Notes under the pieces: model-generated
Database searches by the model: none
What the model was told of the DNA's origin: nothing
The model's input: only the letters and a program-made list of their open reading frames with translations
Source: Cryobacterium soli
GTDB taxonomy: Bacteria > Actinomycetota > Actinomycetes > Actinomycetales > Microbacteriaceae
DNA length: 64,000 nucleotides
NCBI RefSeq assembly: GCF_003611035.1
Contig: NZ_CP030033.1
Location: 1,488,001 to 1,552,000, forward strand
Reading direction: 5' to 3'
Program-made: the position numbers and the translations under genes
In this document: positions 41,383 through 49,898 of the stretch, one piece after another
Numbering within the stretch: position 1 is the stretch's first letter
Layout: every line of letters starts with the position of its first letter

Positions 41383-42359
41383 CCCGGTCGGCCGGGCAGC
41401 CCCTCGCTTTCGAGGGGCTCTCCCAGGGGGACGGATGCCGGTTCGATCACGGCATCCGTCTTCTCTGAGCGCACAAATCCGATGCCGATGAGGATCAGCA
41501 GCCCGCCGAGCAGCTGCGGCACGGTGAGCTGCTCGCCCAGCAGCAGCCAGGCGTAGAAGGTGGCGGCCACCACCTCGAGCAGGCCCACGAACGACGCCAG
41601 CCGGGAGCCGAGCATCTCGCTGGCGGCGATGCTTGTGGAGTAGGCGACGGCCGTGGCCACCACGCCTATGATCATCAGCGGCAGCCACCACGGTACCTCG
41701 GCGCCGAACATCGCCACATCGGCCGTGGACGTGCGGAACGGTACGAGCCCGGACAGCCCGACGAGGCCCAGCAGCAGACCGCCGAGCAGCAGGCCGAATC
41801 CGGCCAGCGCCACGGCCGGCAACCCGTCGCTCGGATGCGCCGCCACGAGATAGTAAATGGCGCACCCCACCATCGCCCCCAGGGCGAGCAGCAGCCCGAG
41901 CACATCGAAGCTGGCCGACCCGCCCGGCGACACCACGAGCACCAGGCCGGCCAGGGCCACGACCGAGCCGATCAGCACCACGGCCTTGGGGCTCTGCCGG
42001 CTGCGCGCCCACGCCCAGCCCACCAGCAGCAACGGCGCCATGTACTCGATGAGCACGGCGGTGCCCACGGGGATGCGTTCGATCGCCCCGAAGTAGAGCA
42101 GCTGTGTGGCCGCGACGCCGATCAGGGCCATCGCCAGCACCCGCCAGCGCGCCCGCCAGAGCAGTGCCCACTTGCCGTGCAACGACAGCACCGCCAGCGG
42201 CGACAGCACGATCCCGCCGATCAGCACCCGAGCGGTGACCGCAGCGGCCGGGCTCCAGCCGCTCTCCAGCAGCGGCTTGGCCAGGGCGCCGGACAGGCCG
42301 AACGTGGCCGCGGCGACGACCGCGATAACCAGGCCGAGCGAGGTGGACGAGCGGTTCAT
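41379..42359 (-). CDS. EamA-family (DMT) transporter
   Basis: A 326-residue membrane protein with ten membrane segments in two EamA repeats (about residues 7-140 and 150-290; VAAATFGLSGALAKPLLESGWSPAAAVTARVLIGG and LLEVVAATFYAWLLLGEQLTVPQLLGGLLILIGI). RhaT/EamA carriers export metabolites or amino acids. AGGAG precedes ATG 42359. It is divergent from the CGNR regulator at 42443, a pairing that suggests that the regulator controls it. Confidence 0.9.
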   Translation of the reverse strand: MNRSSTSLGLVIAVVAAATFGLSGALAKPLLESGWSPAAAVTARVLIGGIVLSPLAVLSLHGKWALLWRARWRVLAMALIGVAATQLLYFGAIERIPVGTAVLIEYMAPLLLVGWAWARSRQSPKAVVLIGSVVALAGLVLVVSPGGSASFDVLGLLLALGAMVGCAIYYLVAAHPSDGLPAVALAGFGLLLGGLLLGLVGLSGLVPFRTSTADVAMFGAEVPWWLPLMIIGVVATAVAYSTSIAASEMLGSRLASFVGLLEVVAATFYAWLLLGEQLTVPQLLGGLLILIGIGFVRSEKTDAVIEPASVPLGEPLESEGLPGRPG

Positions 42360-42442
42360 GGGGCTCCTGTGCGCCGGGCGGGTCAGAGGTCTTGCCGGGG
42401 CGCTAATCATGAAGATAGTGTGATCGTGAGTAAGGAGTCAAT

Positions 42443-43036
42443 TTGCATTTTGCCCCTGACACCGAGGCGAGTCTCGCCTTCACCGTCGACCTCGCCAACA
42501 CCGTGGCCGGAGCCACCAAAAGCGGGCTCGACGAGCTCATCTCCCCCGCCCAGGTCGTGCAGTTATTCGAGTCTCACCGGTTCTCCGGGCGCCTGGACCG
42601 CAACGAGACCGAGTTGGCCGAGGTACGAGCCACCCGCCAGCGGCTGCGGCGAATTTGGACGCTCGATCGCGACGATGCGGCCTTGGAGGTGAACGGACTG
42701 TTGCAGAGCGCTCAGGCGCTCCCCCGGCTGATGCGGCACGACGGCATGGACTGGCACCTGCACGCCACCGACCCGGCCGCGCCGCTGGCCGAACGCATCC
42801 TGGTGGAGGTGGCGCTGGCGCTCGTCGACGTGATCCGCAGCGACGAGAGCGCCCGGCTCCGCGCCTGCGCGGCGGAGGATTGCGACGGGCTGCTGGTGGA
42901 CCTGTCCCGCAACGGGTCGAAGCGGTTCTGCAGCATCCGTTGCGGCAACCGGATGAACATGGTCGCGTTCCGGCAGCGTGCCGCAGGCGACGTTATTGCG
43001 GATGCCGCAGGAACAGTTGCCGGAGCGCCCGGATGA
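42443..43036 (+). CDS. CGNR zinc-finger regulator, TTG start
   Basis: A 197-residue protein with an N-terminal ABATE-type helical domain and a C-terminal CGNR zinc finger: LRACAAEDCDGLLVDLSRNGSKRFCSIRCGNRMNMVAFRQR supplies four cysteines (two C-x-x-x-C-like pairs) and the CGNR box. TTG 42443 is chosen because AAGGAG is at 42433-42438. It is divergent from the EamA transporter and is probably its regulator. Its last 44 bases overlap the 3' end of the converging UbiB-like gene. Confidence 0.9.
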   Translation: MHFAPDTEASLAFTVDLANTVAGATKSGLDELISPAQVVQLFESHRFSGRLDRNETELAEVRATRQRLRRIWTLDRDDAALEVNGLLQSAQALPRLMRHDGMDWHLHATDPAAPLAERILVEVALALVDVIRSDESARLRACAAEDCDGLLVDLSRNGSKRFCSIRCGNRMNMVAFRQRAAGDVIADAAGTVAGAPG

Positions 43037-44993
43037 TCAGCACGAAGCCGACCAGGCCGATGGTGGCGCCGAGGAAGGCGTAGAGCCGCACCCCGGAGAC
43101 CAAGTCTGGGCCGGCGTCGGACACCACGAGCACCACGCCCAGGCTCACGGCGGCGATCGCGATGAGGGCGCCGATGGTCTCGATGACCACGGAGCCCAGC
43201 CACCAGCGGTCGTCCGGTTCGGAGAAGGCGCGGATACGCACGCTGAAGGTGCCCTTTTCCAGCGCGGCGCTGATAGTCTCCAGCCGGCGCGGCAGCCGAC
43301 GGGCGGTGGTGCGCAGCACGGCCACCTGCGCCTGGGCCGAGCCGAGCACCGACTGCGGGGTGAACAGCCGGCGCAGGAAGTGCGGCACCCGTTCGAATGC
43401 GGTGCTCACCATGTCGAAGCTGGGGTCCAGGATCGCCAGGCAGCGCTCGAGCGTGGTGAGCGAGCGCAGCGCCAGGCCGAGGGTCGACGGGATCGCCAGG
43501 TGGTGTTCCCGCACGATGTCGAGCATGGCCGTGAAGATCGATCCCTCGCCCTCGGCGCTGTGCCGGGCGAGGGTGAGCATGCGGCCCAGGTCGCGTTGCA
43601 GGCCCTTGATGTCAGCGTCGGCCGGCGCCTCGACCACGAGCAGCAGCGCATCCGTCGTGGCGACGTCGTCGTCGTGGGCCGCGGCCAGCAGCAGGGTGAC
43701 CAGGCCCTCCCGCATGCTGCGCTCGAGCACCCCGACATTGCCGAAGTCGATCATGCCCAGCCGGCCGTCGCCGAGTAGCATCAGGTTGCCCGGGTGCAGG
43801 TCGCCGTGGAAGATGCCGGTGACGATCAGCTGCTCGAGCACGGCGTCGAGCAGCGCCGCGGCGAGCGCCGCGCGCTCCTCCGGCCACATCTGGTCGAGCT
43901 GCTCCCCCGCCGCGTTCAGCGGCACCCCGTCCATGAGATCCATGGTGAGCAGCCGCCGGGTGCTCGCTTCTGAGTAGACCCGCGGCACCACGAGCACCTC
44001 GGCGGCGGCCGACGAGGCGACGACACTGCCGATCTGTTGGGTGCTGGCGAATTCGATGCGGTAGTCCAGCTCGTTGCGGAGCGACCTGGCGAACCCCTCC
44101 GCGAGCGACACCGCCCCGAAATCCCGGCCCCAGCTGGTCTGGTTCTCCACCCGCTGGGCAAGCCGCACGATGATGTCGATGTCGGCGGCCACCTGGGCGG
44201 CCGCGGCGGGCCGCTGCACCTTGAGCACCACAGCGGTGCCGTCGAGCAGGGTGCCGGTGTGCACCTGCGCCACGGATGCCGCCGCGAGCGGCTCCTCGTT
44301 CACCGTGGCGAACACTGTCTCCAGCGGGGCCTTCAGCTCAGCCTCGATCACGGCGCGCACGGCCGGCCACGGCAGAGTCGTGGCCCCCGACTGCAGCGAC
44401 GAGAGCGCCACCGTGTAGCTGTGCGGCAGCAGGTCCCGCCGAGTGGAGAGCAGCTGACCCAGCTTGACGAAGGTGACGCCGGCGTCGTTGATGGCCGAGA
44501 CCAGGGCTTCCGGCGCCCGGCCGCCCACCCGCTGCTGGCGCGCGGCGGCGCCGGGGCGCTCCTGCACGATCCAGCCGATGCCGTGCCGGGAGAGCAGGGT
44601 GAGGATCTGCAGGTACCGCTTGGTGCGCCGACGCCGGTGCAGCGCGGCCCGGAACGCATCAACGGGGTTGGCGGCGGTGGTCGGCCACAGTGCCTCCGTC
44701 GCCACCAGGAGAGCCATGCCGAACGCGAACACCCAGCCGAAGGCCAGCGCGACGAACAGCACCAGCACGACCGCGGGCACCTTGAGGTCGCCGTTCTCGG
44801 TGATCAGCCGCGCCTGAGTGGCGGTGAAGTAGGCGAACGGCCAGCAGCCGATGAACACCAGCGCCGCCACGAGGGTGGTGCGCAGCCATCCCACCGTGGT
44901 GCCGAGCAGAGACCGAGTGGCGAAACCGATGGCGGCCGCGTAGCCGAGAGCGATCAGGCCCAGCACGATCCACACCCAGAACGATCCCAACAC
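42993..44993 (-). CDS. UbiB/ABC1-type kinase-like protein with membrane anchors
   Basis: A 666-residue atypical kinase. Two to four membrane segments at the N-terminus (about 5-110), the ABC1 domain in the middle with the family KxGQ motif (FVKLGQLLSTRRDLLP), the Ala-rich loop replacing the P-loop (AAASVAQVHTGTLLDGTAVVLKVQRP), catalytic GDLHPGNLMLLGDGRLGMIDFG, and two membrane segments at the C-terminus (about 605-655). In most bacteria the family serves quinone biosynthesis; Gram-positive members with membrane ends are poorly studied. Convergent overlap of 44 bp with the CGNR gene. Confidence 0.92.
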   Translation of the reverse strand: MLGSFWVWIVLGLIALGYAAAIGFATRSLLGTTVGWLRTTLVAALVFIGCWPFAYFTATQARLITENGDLKVPAVVLVLFVALAFGWVFAFGMALLVATEALWPTTAANPVDAFRAALHRRRRTKRYLQILTLLSRHGIGWIVQERPGAAARQQRVGGRAPEALVSAINDAGVTFVKLGQLLSTRRDLLPHSYTVALSSLQSGATTLPWPAVRAVIEAELKAPLETVFATVNEEPLAAASVAQVHTGTLLDGTAVVLKVQRPAAAAQVAADIDIIVRLAQRVENQTSWGRDFGAVSLAEGFARSLRNELDYRIEFASTQQIGSVVASSAAAEVLVVPRVYSEASTRRLLTMDLMDGVPLNAAGEQLDQMWPEERAALAAALLDAVLEQLIVTGIFHGDLHPGNLMLLGDGRLGMIDFGNVGVLERSMREGLVTLLLAAAHDDDVATTDALLLVVEAPADADIKGLQRDLGRMLTLARHSAEGEGSIFTAMLDIVREHHLAIPSTLGLALRSLTTLERCLAILDPSFDMVSTAFERVPHFLRRLFTPQSVLGSAQAQVAVLRTTARRLPRRLETISAALEKGTFSVRIRAFSEPDDRWWLGSVVIETIGALIAIAAVSLGVVLVVSDAGPDLVSGVRLYAFLGATIGLVGFVLIIRALRQLFLRHPQ

Positions 44994-45114
44994 CGCACTC
45001 CCCGCAATCTCTCGCTTGGCCTCAGGGTAGCGCGGGCAGGTTGACTAGTCTCGACCTGACACTGTGAGCTGCCGCAGAGCGATCCGATCGCGCAGCCGTT
45101 TCGAAGGAGTACGC

Positions 45115-45555
45115 ATGCTCGGGCGCAAGACCTACACTCTCGACGAGATCAACGCCGCGCGGTTCAGCGTGGCGGAACAGCTCGCCGCCTATGCCACCCT
45201 CGCCGCTGAAACGACGGGAGACACCGCCCAGGCGGCGTTGAATGACTTCGAACCGCTGTTCTGCAACAACCTGGTGCTGGCCCTCGACAGGTTCTTCGTG
45301 CACCGGGTGCGCGCGATCACCGGCACCGACAGCAATGCGCTCAACGAGGTGGAGCTGATCGCCGCCTCCCTGCTCACAAATCACGCCGTGCTGCGCGGCG
45401 ACACCGTGCTGAAGTACGTGCCGGCGAAGACCGTGCTGAAGCTCGAGGTGGGCGACGACATCCGCCTCACGGCCGCGGAGTTCGAGAGCCTGTCGAACGC
45501 GTTCTTCGCGGAGCTCGAGGCCCGCTTCCTCGACGCGAGCACCTCCGATGCTTGA
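45115..45555 (+). CDS. Conserved hypothetical protein
   Basis: A 146-residue soluble, all-helical protein: MLGRKTYTLDEINAARFSVAEQLAAYATLA, NDFEPLFCNNLVLALDRFFVHRVRAITGTDSNALNEVELIAASLL, then VLKYVPAKTVLKLEVGDDIRL and FESLSNAFFAELEARFL. I know of no functional name. AAGGAG lies 6 bases before ATG 45115. The next gene begins inside its last codons (ATG 45548), so the two are translated together. Confidence 0.78.
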   Translation: MLGRKTYTLDEINAARFSVAEQLAAYATLAAETTGDTAQAALNDFEPLFCNNLVLALDRFFVHRVRAITGTDSNALNEVELIAASLLTNHAVLRGDTVLKYVPAKTVLKLEVGDDIRLTAAEFESLSNAFFAELEARFLDASTSDA

Positions 45556-45877
45556 GCCGGGGCTGGCATTCCTCACCACGACCTGGGCCGATGTGCCCCG
45601 CACCGTGCACAACGGCACGACCGGTGAGGCGATCTGGCGCACCGTGACGGTCGGCGACGTGCGCACCCGCATGGTGGAGTACAGCCCCGGCTACGAGGCC
45701 GATCACTGGTGCTCGCGCGGCCACGTGCTTCTGGTGCTCGACGGCGCCCTCCGCACTGAACTCGACGACGGTCGCGTCGTGCTGCTGACGGCCGGCGAGA
45801 GCTATACGGTCTCCACCGGCATGGAAGCGCACCGGTCGAGCACCCAGACGGGCGCCCGGCTGTTCATCGTGGACTAG
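45548..45877 (+). CDS. DHCW-motif cupin-fold protein
   Basis: A 109-residue cupin-fold protein with the DHCW-type signature region as YEADHWCSRGHVLLVLDGALRTELDDGR, followed by LLTAGESYTVSTGMEAHRSST. The family is small and of unknown function; the His/Cys pair could hold a metal. It overlaps the preceding gene by 8 bases and is probably expressed with it. Confidence 0.85.
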   Translation: MLEPGLAFLTTTWADVPRTVHNGTTGEAIWRTVTVGDVRTRMVEYSPGYEADHWCSRGHVLLVLDGALRTELDDGRVVLLTAGESYTVSTGMEAHRSSTQTGARLFIVD

Positions 45878-45908
45878 GTGCTTCTCGGGAGCCGGGTGGC
45901 ACCGGGTC

Positions 45909-46409
45909 TTAACCGGTCTTGCGGCGCCGTGGCGCGGCCGACCGGGGCGGGGCCGCGCGCAGATGGTCGCGCACCGAGGTCAGCGACCCGGCCAGGGCTT
46001 CCACGTCCGGGCGGCTCAGCGGGGCGAAAAACAGGTTCTTGAGCACCTCGATGTGCCCGGGGAAGACTTCGGCCAGCACGGAGCGCCCAGCGTCGGTGAT
46101 GGTGATCGTGACGCTCCGTTCGTCGTCGACGGACGGCGCCCGGGTCACCTGACCGGCCTTCTCGAGCAGTCCCGCCTGGTGGGTGAGACCGCTGCGACTG
46201 TAGACGATGCTGTCCGCTAGATCGGTCATCCGCTGGCTGCCGCGCGGCGAGTCTCCCAGCCGGGCCAGGATCTGGAACTGCACGTAGCTGAGCCGGCCCA
46301 CGTCCATGAGTTGCTGCTCCACCGCGTGGCGAATCAGGCTGCCCACTTCCATGAACGCGAAGTACGCGCCCAGCTCAACGGGGTCTAGCGACGGCGTCTG
46401 TTCTGGCAT
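45909..46409 (-). CDS. MarR-family regulator
   Basis: A 166-residue MarR protein. The winged helix reads LSYVQFQILARLGDSPRGSQRMTDLADSIVYSRSGLTHQAGLLEKAGQVTRAPSVDDERSVTITITDAGRSVL, with the canonical D-R wing. ATG 46409 is chosen since the extension to 46460 runs across an operator palindrome. Two near-identical 20-bp palindromes lie between it and the divergent oxidoreductase gene, so it very likely represses both. No sensing cysteine is present, so a small-molecule ligand is more likely than redox sensing. Confidence 0.93.
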   Translation of the reverse strand: MPEQTPSLDPVELGAYFAFMEVGSLIRHAVEQQLMDVGRLSYVQFQILARLGDSPRGSQRMTDLADSIVYSRSGLTHQAGLLEKAGQVTRAPSVDDERSVTITITDAGRSVLAEVFPGHIEVLKNLFFAPLSRPDVEALAGSLTSVRDHLRAAPPRSAAPRRRKTG

Positions 46410-46422
46410 TCCCCCATCGTAG

Positions 46423-46442
46423 TTGCTTTGACGTCGAAGCAA
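46423..46442. promoter_or_regulatory. MarR operator 1
   Basis: TTGCTTTGACGTCGAAGCAA, a 20-bp palindrome with a single mismatch, 13 bp upstream of the marR start codon. Confidence 0.8.
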
Positions 46443-46460
46443 TGCTACGTTTTCTCTCAC

Positions 46461-46480
46461 TTGCTTCGACGTCGAAGCAA
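46461..46480. promoter_or_regulatory. MarR operator 2
   Basis: TTGCTTCGACGTCGAAGCAA, a perfect 20-bp palindrome, 30 bp before the oxidoreductase start codon and 38 bp from operator 1 centre to centre. Confidence 0.85.
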
Positions 46481-46510
46481 TAGCCGTTTTCCGAAAGAGA
46501 GAGAATTCCC

Positions 46511-47449
46511 ATGAAGGCAGTACGTTTCCACCAGTTCGGGTCCCCCGAAGCCCTCCGCTACGAAGACGCCCCGCAGCCCCGTGCGGCCGCGGGCCAGGTG
46601 CTCATCCGGGTGGCGGGCTCCGCGTTCAACCCGGCCGACAACGGCATCATGGCTGGAACCCTGCCGTTCCCGGTGACCCTGCCGCACGTGCCCGGCTACG
46701 ACGTGTCCGGCACCATCCACGCCGTCGGCACCGGTGTCACCGGCATCCAGGCCGGCGACGCCGTCGTGGGCTTCCTTCCCATGGTCGAGGATGGCGCGGC
46801 GGCGGAGTTCGTCGTCGCTCCGGCCGATGCGATCGTCACAGCGCCCTCGAGCATCCCCCTCGCCGACGCGGCCGCACTGCCGTCAGTCGCACTCACCGCG
46901 TGGCAGGGCCTGTTCGACCTGGGCGGGCTCACGAAGGGCCAACGGCTGCTGATCACCGGTGCCGGTGGCGCGGTCGGCGGATACGCCATCCAGCTCGCCA
47001 AGCGGGCCGGCGCCTATGTGATTGCCACCGCGAGCCCGCGCAGCAGGCGCGCCGTCGCGGCGGCAGGCGCCGACGAGATCATCGACCACACCGACGCCGC
47101 GGTCCTCGATTCCGTCGCCGAGCCCGTCGACGTCCTGTTCAACCTGGCGCCGATCAGCGAGGAGGAGTTCGCCGCGCTCGTCCCGCTCGTGCGCGACGGC
47201 GGTATCGTCGTCGCCACAACCGCCTGGATGACGACACCGGGCGACGCGGAGCGCGGCGTGCGCACCGCTGGGGTCTTCGTCCGTGCCGACCGGGATCAGC
47301 TGGCCCAGCTGGTCGCCCTCGTCGACAGCGGCGAACTCACCGTCGAGGTCTCGCAGCGCGTCTGGCTGAGCGAACTTCCCGCTGTGCACGCCCGGGCCGC
47401 CGCCGGCGACCTGCACGGCAAGGTCGTCGCCGTGCCCGATGCGGGGTGA
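46511..47449 (+). CDS. NADPH:quinone-reductase-type oxidoreductase (MDR superfamily)
   Basis: A 312-residue medium-chain dehydrogenase/reductase. GroES-like half: MKAVRFHQFGSPEALRYEDAPQPRAAAGQVLIRVAGSAFNPADNGIMAG and PHVPGYDVSGTIHAVG; nucleotide-binding half: RLLITGAGGAVGGYAIQLAKRAGAYVIATASPRSR. No zinc ligands are present, so it belongs to the zinc-free quinone oxidoreductase group. Divergent from MarR across two operator palindromes, so probably induced by a quinone-like or electrophilic compound. AGAGAG lies before ATG. Confidence 0.92.
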   Translation: MKAVRFHQFGSPEALRYEDAPQPRAAAGQVLIRVAGSAFNPADNGIMAGTLPFPVTLPHVPGYDVSGTIHAVGTGVTGIQAGDAVVGFLPMVEDGAAAEFVVAPADAIVTAPSSIPLADAAALPSVALTAWQGLFDLGGLTKGQRLLITGAGGAVGGYAIQLAKRAGAYVIATASPRSRRAVAAAGADEIIDHTDAAVLDSVAEPVDVLFNLAPISEEEFAALVPLVRDGGIVVATTAWMTTPGDAERGVRTAGVFVRADRDQLAQLVALVDSGELTVEVSQRVWLSELPAVHARAAAGDLHGKVVAVPDAG

Positions 47450-47520
47450 CCCGGCTCGCCACAAACGCCCGGGCCGTGGCAGACTGGAGCGGTCCCATTC
47501 CCCAGAGTCAGGTTCAGCCA

Positions 47521-47556
47521 GTGAAGTTCTTCGCCGTTTTCGCGCTCACGCGCTGA
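47521..47556 (+). CDS. Leader peptide (11 residues) of the ABC-F gene
   Basis: GTG-initiated frame encoding MKFFAVFALTR and a TGA stop, 63 bases upstream of the ABC-F start. CAGG lies about 9 bases before the GTG. The stop codon region (TGACCC, 47554-47559) can pair with GGGTCA (47587-47592). The composition, hydrophobic with a C-terminal Arg, and the position resemble attenuator peptides of antibiotic-resistance ABC-F and erm genes. Translation is inferred, not shown. Confidence 0.55.
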   Translation: MKFFAVFALTR

Positions 47557-47606
47557 CCCTGTCGATCGGCCGCGCCGCGGCATCCGGGGTCAGTGCATTC
47601 ACTGAC
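47554..47606 (+). promoter_or_regulatory. Attenuator with mutually exclusive hairpins
   Basis: Hairpin A: TGACCC (47554-47559, including the leader stop) pairs with GGGTCA (47587-47592), enclosing a GCCGC/GCGGC stem. Hairpin B: GTCAGTG (47589-47595), loop CATT, CACTGAC (47600-47606), a perfect 7-bp stem ending 3 bases before the GGGGAG of the ABC-F gene. A and B share GTCA, so only one can form. Confidence 0.6.
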
Positions 47607-47619
47607 GACGGGGAGCCCC

Positions 47620-49269
47620 ATGGCTGCGACACACACTTCACCTGCACACGCCTCGACCATTGTTCTGACGGATGTGGGCCTCACTTGGCCCGACGGTTCC
47701 GCGGCCCTCACGGGTCTCTCCGCCGCCTTCGGCCGGGGACGCACCGGCCTGGTCGGCGCCAACGGCTCCGGCAAGTCCACCCTGCTGCGCCTCATCGCCG
47801 GCCAGCTGCGCCCCAGCACGGGCAGCGTCGTGCTGTCCGGCGATGTGGGCTACCTGCCGCAGACGCTCACCCTGGGCGTGACCGCCACGGCGGCCGACCT
47901 GCTCGGGGTGCGCGCCAAGCTCGACGCGCTGCGGGCGATCGAGGCCGGCGATGTCGAGGAGCGGAACTTCGACGTGCTCGGCGACGACTGGGACCTGGTG
48001 AGCCAAGCCGGCGAGGCGCTGCGCTCGGCCGGGCTGGCCGAGGCCGATCTCGACAGGCCCGTCGGCGCGATGTCCGGCGGCGAGGCCATCCTGGTGGCCG
48101 TCGCGGGCCTTCACCTGACGAATGCGCCCATCACGGTGCTCGATGAGCCCACCAACAACCTCGACCGGGCGGCCCGGGCGCGGCTGGCAGCCCTGGTGCG
48201 CTCCTGGCCGGGCGCGCTCGTCGTGGTCAGCCACGACACCACGCTGCTCGAGCTCATGGACGACACCGCGGAGCTGTACGCGGGCGGCCTCACGGTTTTC
48301 GGCGGACCGTACAGCGCCTTCTTCGAGCACCGCGACCGCGAGCAGACCGCCGCGATGCAAGCACAGCGCACCGCCGACCAGGCCGTGAAGAAGGAGAAGG
48401 CGCAGCGCATCGAGGCCGAGACCAAGCTTGCCCGCCGGGGACGGTTCGCGCGCAGCGAGTTCGAGAACAAGAGCGTGCCCAAGATCGTGATGGGGCTTCG
48501 CAAGTCTGCGGCGCAGGTCTCGGCGGGCAAGTTGCACCGTGAGGCCGACGGCAAGGTGGCGGATGCGCGCAGGGTGGCGGCCGACGCATCCGCCCGGGTG
48601 CGCTCAGACGAGAGCATCCATGTGGACCTGCCCGACCCGCAGGTGCCCAGCGGCAAACGGCTGGCCGAACTCGCCGGCAGCAACCGCACGTTCCTGCTGC
48701 ACGGCCCCGCCCGGGTGGCCCTCACCGGGCCCAACGGAGTGGGCAAGACGAGCCTGCTCGAAACGCTCGTGCATCCCCAGACTGCGCGGGCGGGCCTGGC
48801 CACCGCGATCGCGCACACCGGGCGCATCGGGTACCTCAGCCAGCGGCTCGACGGGCTCGATGAGGAGCTGACCGCCCTGGAGAATCTGGGCGCGGCGGCC
48901 CCGCAGGCCTCCATTGGTGAGCTGCGCAGCCGGCTCGCCCGGTTCCTGCTGCGCGGGGAGGCGGTGGGCCGGCCGGTGCGCAGCTTGTCCGGCGGTGAGC
49001 GGTTCCGGGTGTGCCTGGCCCGGCTGCTGCTGGCCGACCCGCCGGCACAGCTGATCGTGCTCGACGAGCCGACCAACAACCTCGACCTGCAGAGCGTCGA
49101 CCAGCTGGTCGGGGCCCTGGGCACGTACCGCGGCGCATTGCTGGTGGTCAGTCATGACGACGCCTTCCTCGGGCGGCTGGGCATCACCGACTGGCTCACC
49201 CTTGACGCCGATGGGCGGCTCACCGAGGAACACCCGTCCGGGCAGGCCCGGGGAGAGGAGAGGCCGTGA
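47620..49269 (+). CDS. ABC-F family ATPase (ribosome protection type)
   Basis: A 549-residue protein with two ABC ATPase domains and no membrane segments. First domain: Walker A GANGSGKST, signature MSGGEA, Walker B TVLDEPTNNLD. A charged linker follows (QTAAMQAQRTADQAVKKEKAQRIEAETKLARRGRFARSEFENKSVPKIVMGLRKSAAQ). Second domain: GPNGVGKTS, LSGGERFRVCLARLL, IVLDEPTNNLD. ABC-F proteins displace antibiotics from, or otherwise act on, the ribosome. GGGGAG is 4 bases before ATG 47620. The leader peptide and alternative hairpins upstream suggest induction by a ribosome-targeting drug, so a resistance role is likely but not proven. Confidence 0.9.
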   Translation: MAATHTSPAHASTIVLTDVGLTWPDGSAALTGLSAAFGRGRTGLVGANGSGKSTLLRLIAGQLRPSTGSVVLSGDVGYLPQTLTLGVTATAADLLGVRAKLDALRAIEAGDVEERNFDVLGDDWDLVSQAGEALRSAGLAEADLDRPVGAMSGGEAILVAVAGLHLTNAPITVLDEPTNNLDRAARARLAALVRSWPGALVVVSHDTTLLELMDDTAELYAGGLTVFGGPYSAFFEHRDREQTAAMQAQRTADQAVKKEKAQRIEAETKLARRGRFARSEFENKSVPKIVMGLRKSAAQVSAGKLHREADGKVADARRVAADASARVRSDESIHVDLPDPQVPSGKRLAELAGSNRTFLLHGPARVALTGPNGVGKTSLLETLVHPQTARAGLATAIAHTGRIGYLSQRLDGLDEELTALENLGAAAPQASIGELRSRLARFLLRGEAVGRPVRSLSGGERFRVCLARLLLADPPAQLIVLDEPTNNLDLQSVDQLVGALGTYRGALLVVSHDDAFLGRLGITDWLTLDADGRLTEEHPSGQARGEERP

Positions 49270-49302
49270 CCGGAGGCGCCGACACCCCGCGCAGCACCGG
49301 GC

Positions 49303-49752
49303 TCACATGCCGATGGTGTCGCGCATCGCCCGGGTCGGCCAGCCGGTGGGAGCCCAGCTGGAGGCGGGCCGGGCGGACAGCGCGGTGAAGGCCGCTGCGG
49401 CGCTCGGGTTGTCGGCCGGCAGCTCGCTGCGGAACCGTCGGCTGGCCACGCCGGCCTCGTAGGTTGCGAACTCGACGTCGAAGCCGGCACCGAGCTGCAC
49501 CGCCAGACGCAGGGCAAGGGCGACGCCATCACTTGTGAAGGCGCTCGCGTGGGCGGGGCTCTGCCAGTTGAAGCCGGCGTCGAGGGCGTCGTAGTACCCG
49601 AGCTCCCAGCGGATCAGGTCGGTGATCAGGTCGGGATGCAGCCGGGTGTGCGCGTAGGCGACCGGATGCGGAAACCAGAGCACAGTGCCCGCATAGTCGG
49701 GCACGAGCCGCACCACCCCGCCGTGTGCCGCCCCGAGCCCCCGCTGCGTCAT
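49303..49752 (-). CDS. Hypothetical protein
   Basis: A 149-residue soluble protein: LVPDYAGTVLWFPHPVAYAHTRLHPDLITDLIRWELGYYDALDAGFNWQSPAHASAFTSDGVALALRLAVQLGAGFDVEFATYE. The pattern is convincingly protein-like but I know of no family. It converges on the ABC-F gene with a 33-bp gap. ATG 49752 is preferred; upstream in-frame codons have poor composition. Confidence 0.65.
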   Translation of the reverse strand: MTQRGLGAAHGGVVRLVPDYAGTVLWFPHPVAYAHTRLHPDLITDLIRWELGYYDALDAGFNWQSPAHASAFTSDGVALALRLAVQLGAGFDVEFATYEAGVASRRFRSELPADNPSAAAAFTALSARPASSWAPTGWPTRAMRDTIGM

Positions 49753-49898
49753 GGTCGCGCTCTCTCCGTCGTGTCTGATTGGACCTCGCGCTCGAAGCCC
49801 CCCACTGCATAGAGTTTCAGGTGCACGCCGAGTTTGCAATTCCCGTAGCGCTGTGTGCGGCTGACCCTGCACTGCTAGATTGCAGCCGGGGGGTCACG

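Noticed and set aside
31610..45053. Identical 13-mer TTGACTAGTCTCG at 31610-31622 and 45041-45053
   Set aside because: Two copies of 13 bases in intergenic DNA may be promoter-like coincidence; they lack the palindrome of the left-part repeats.
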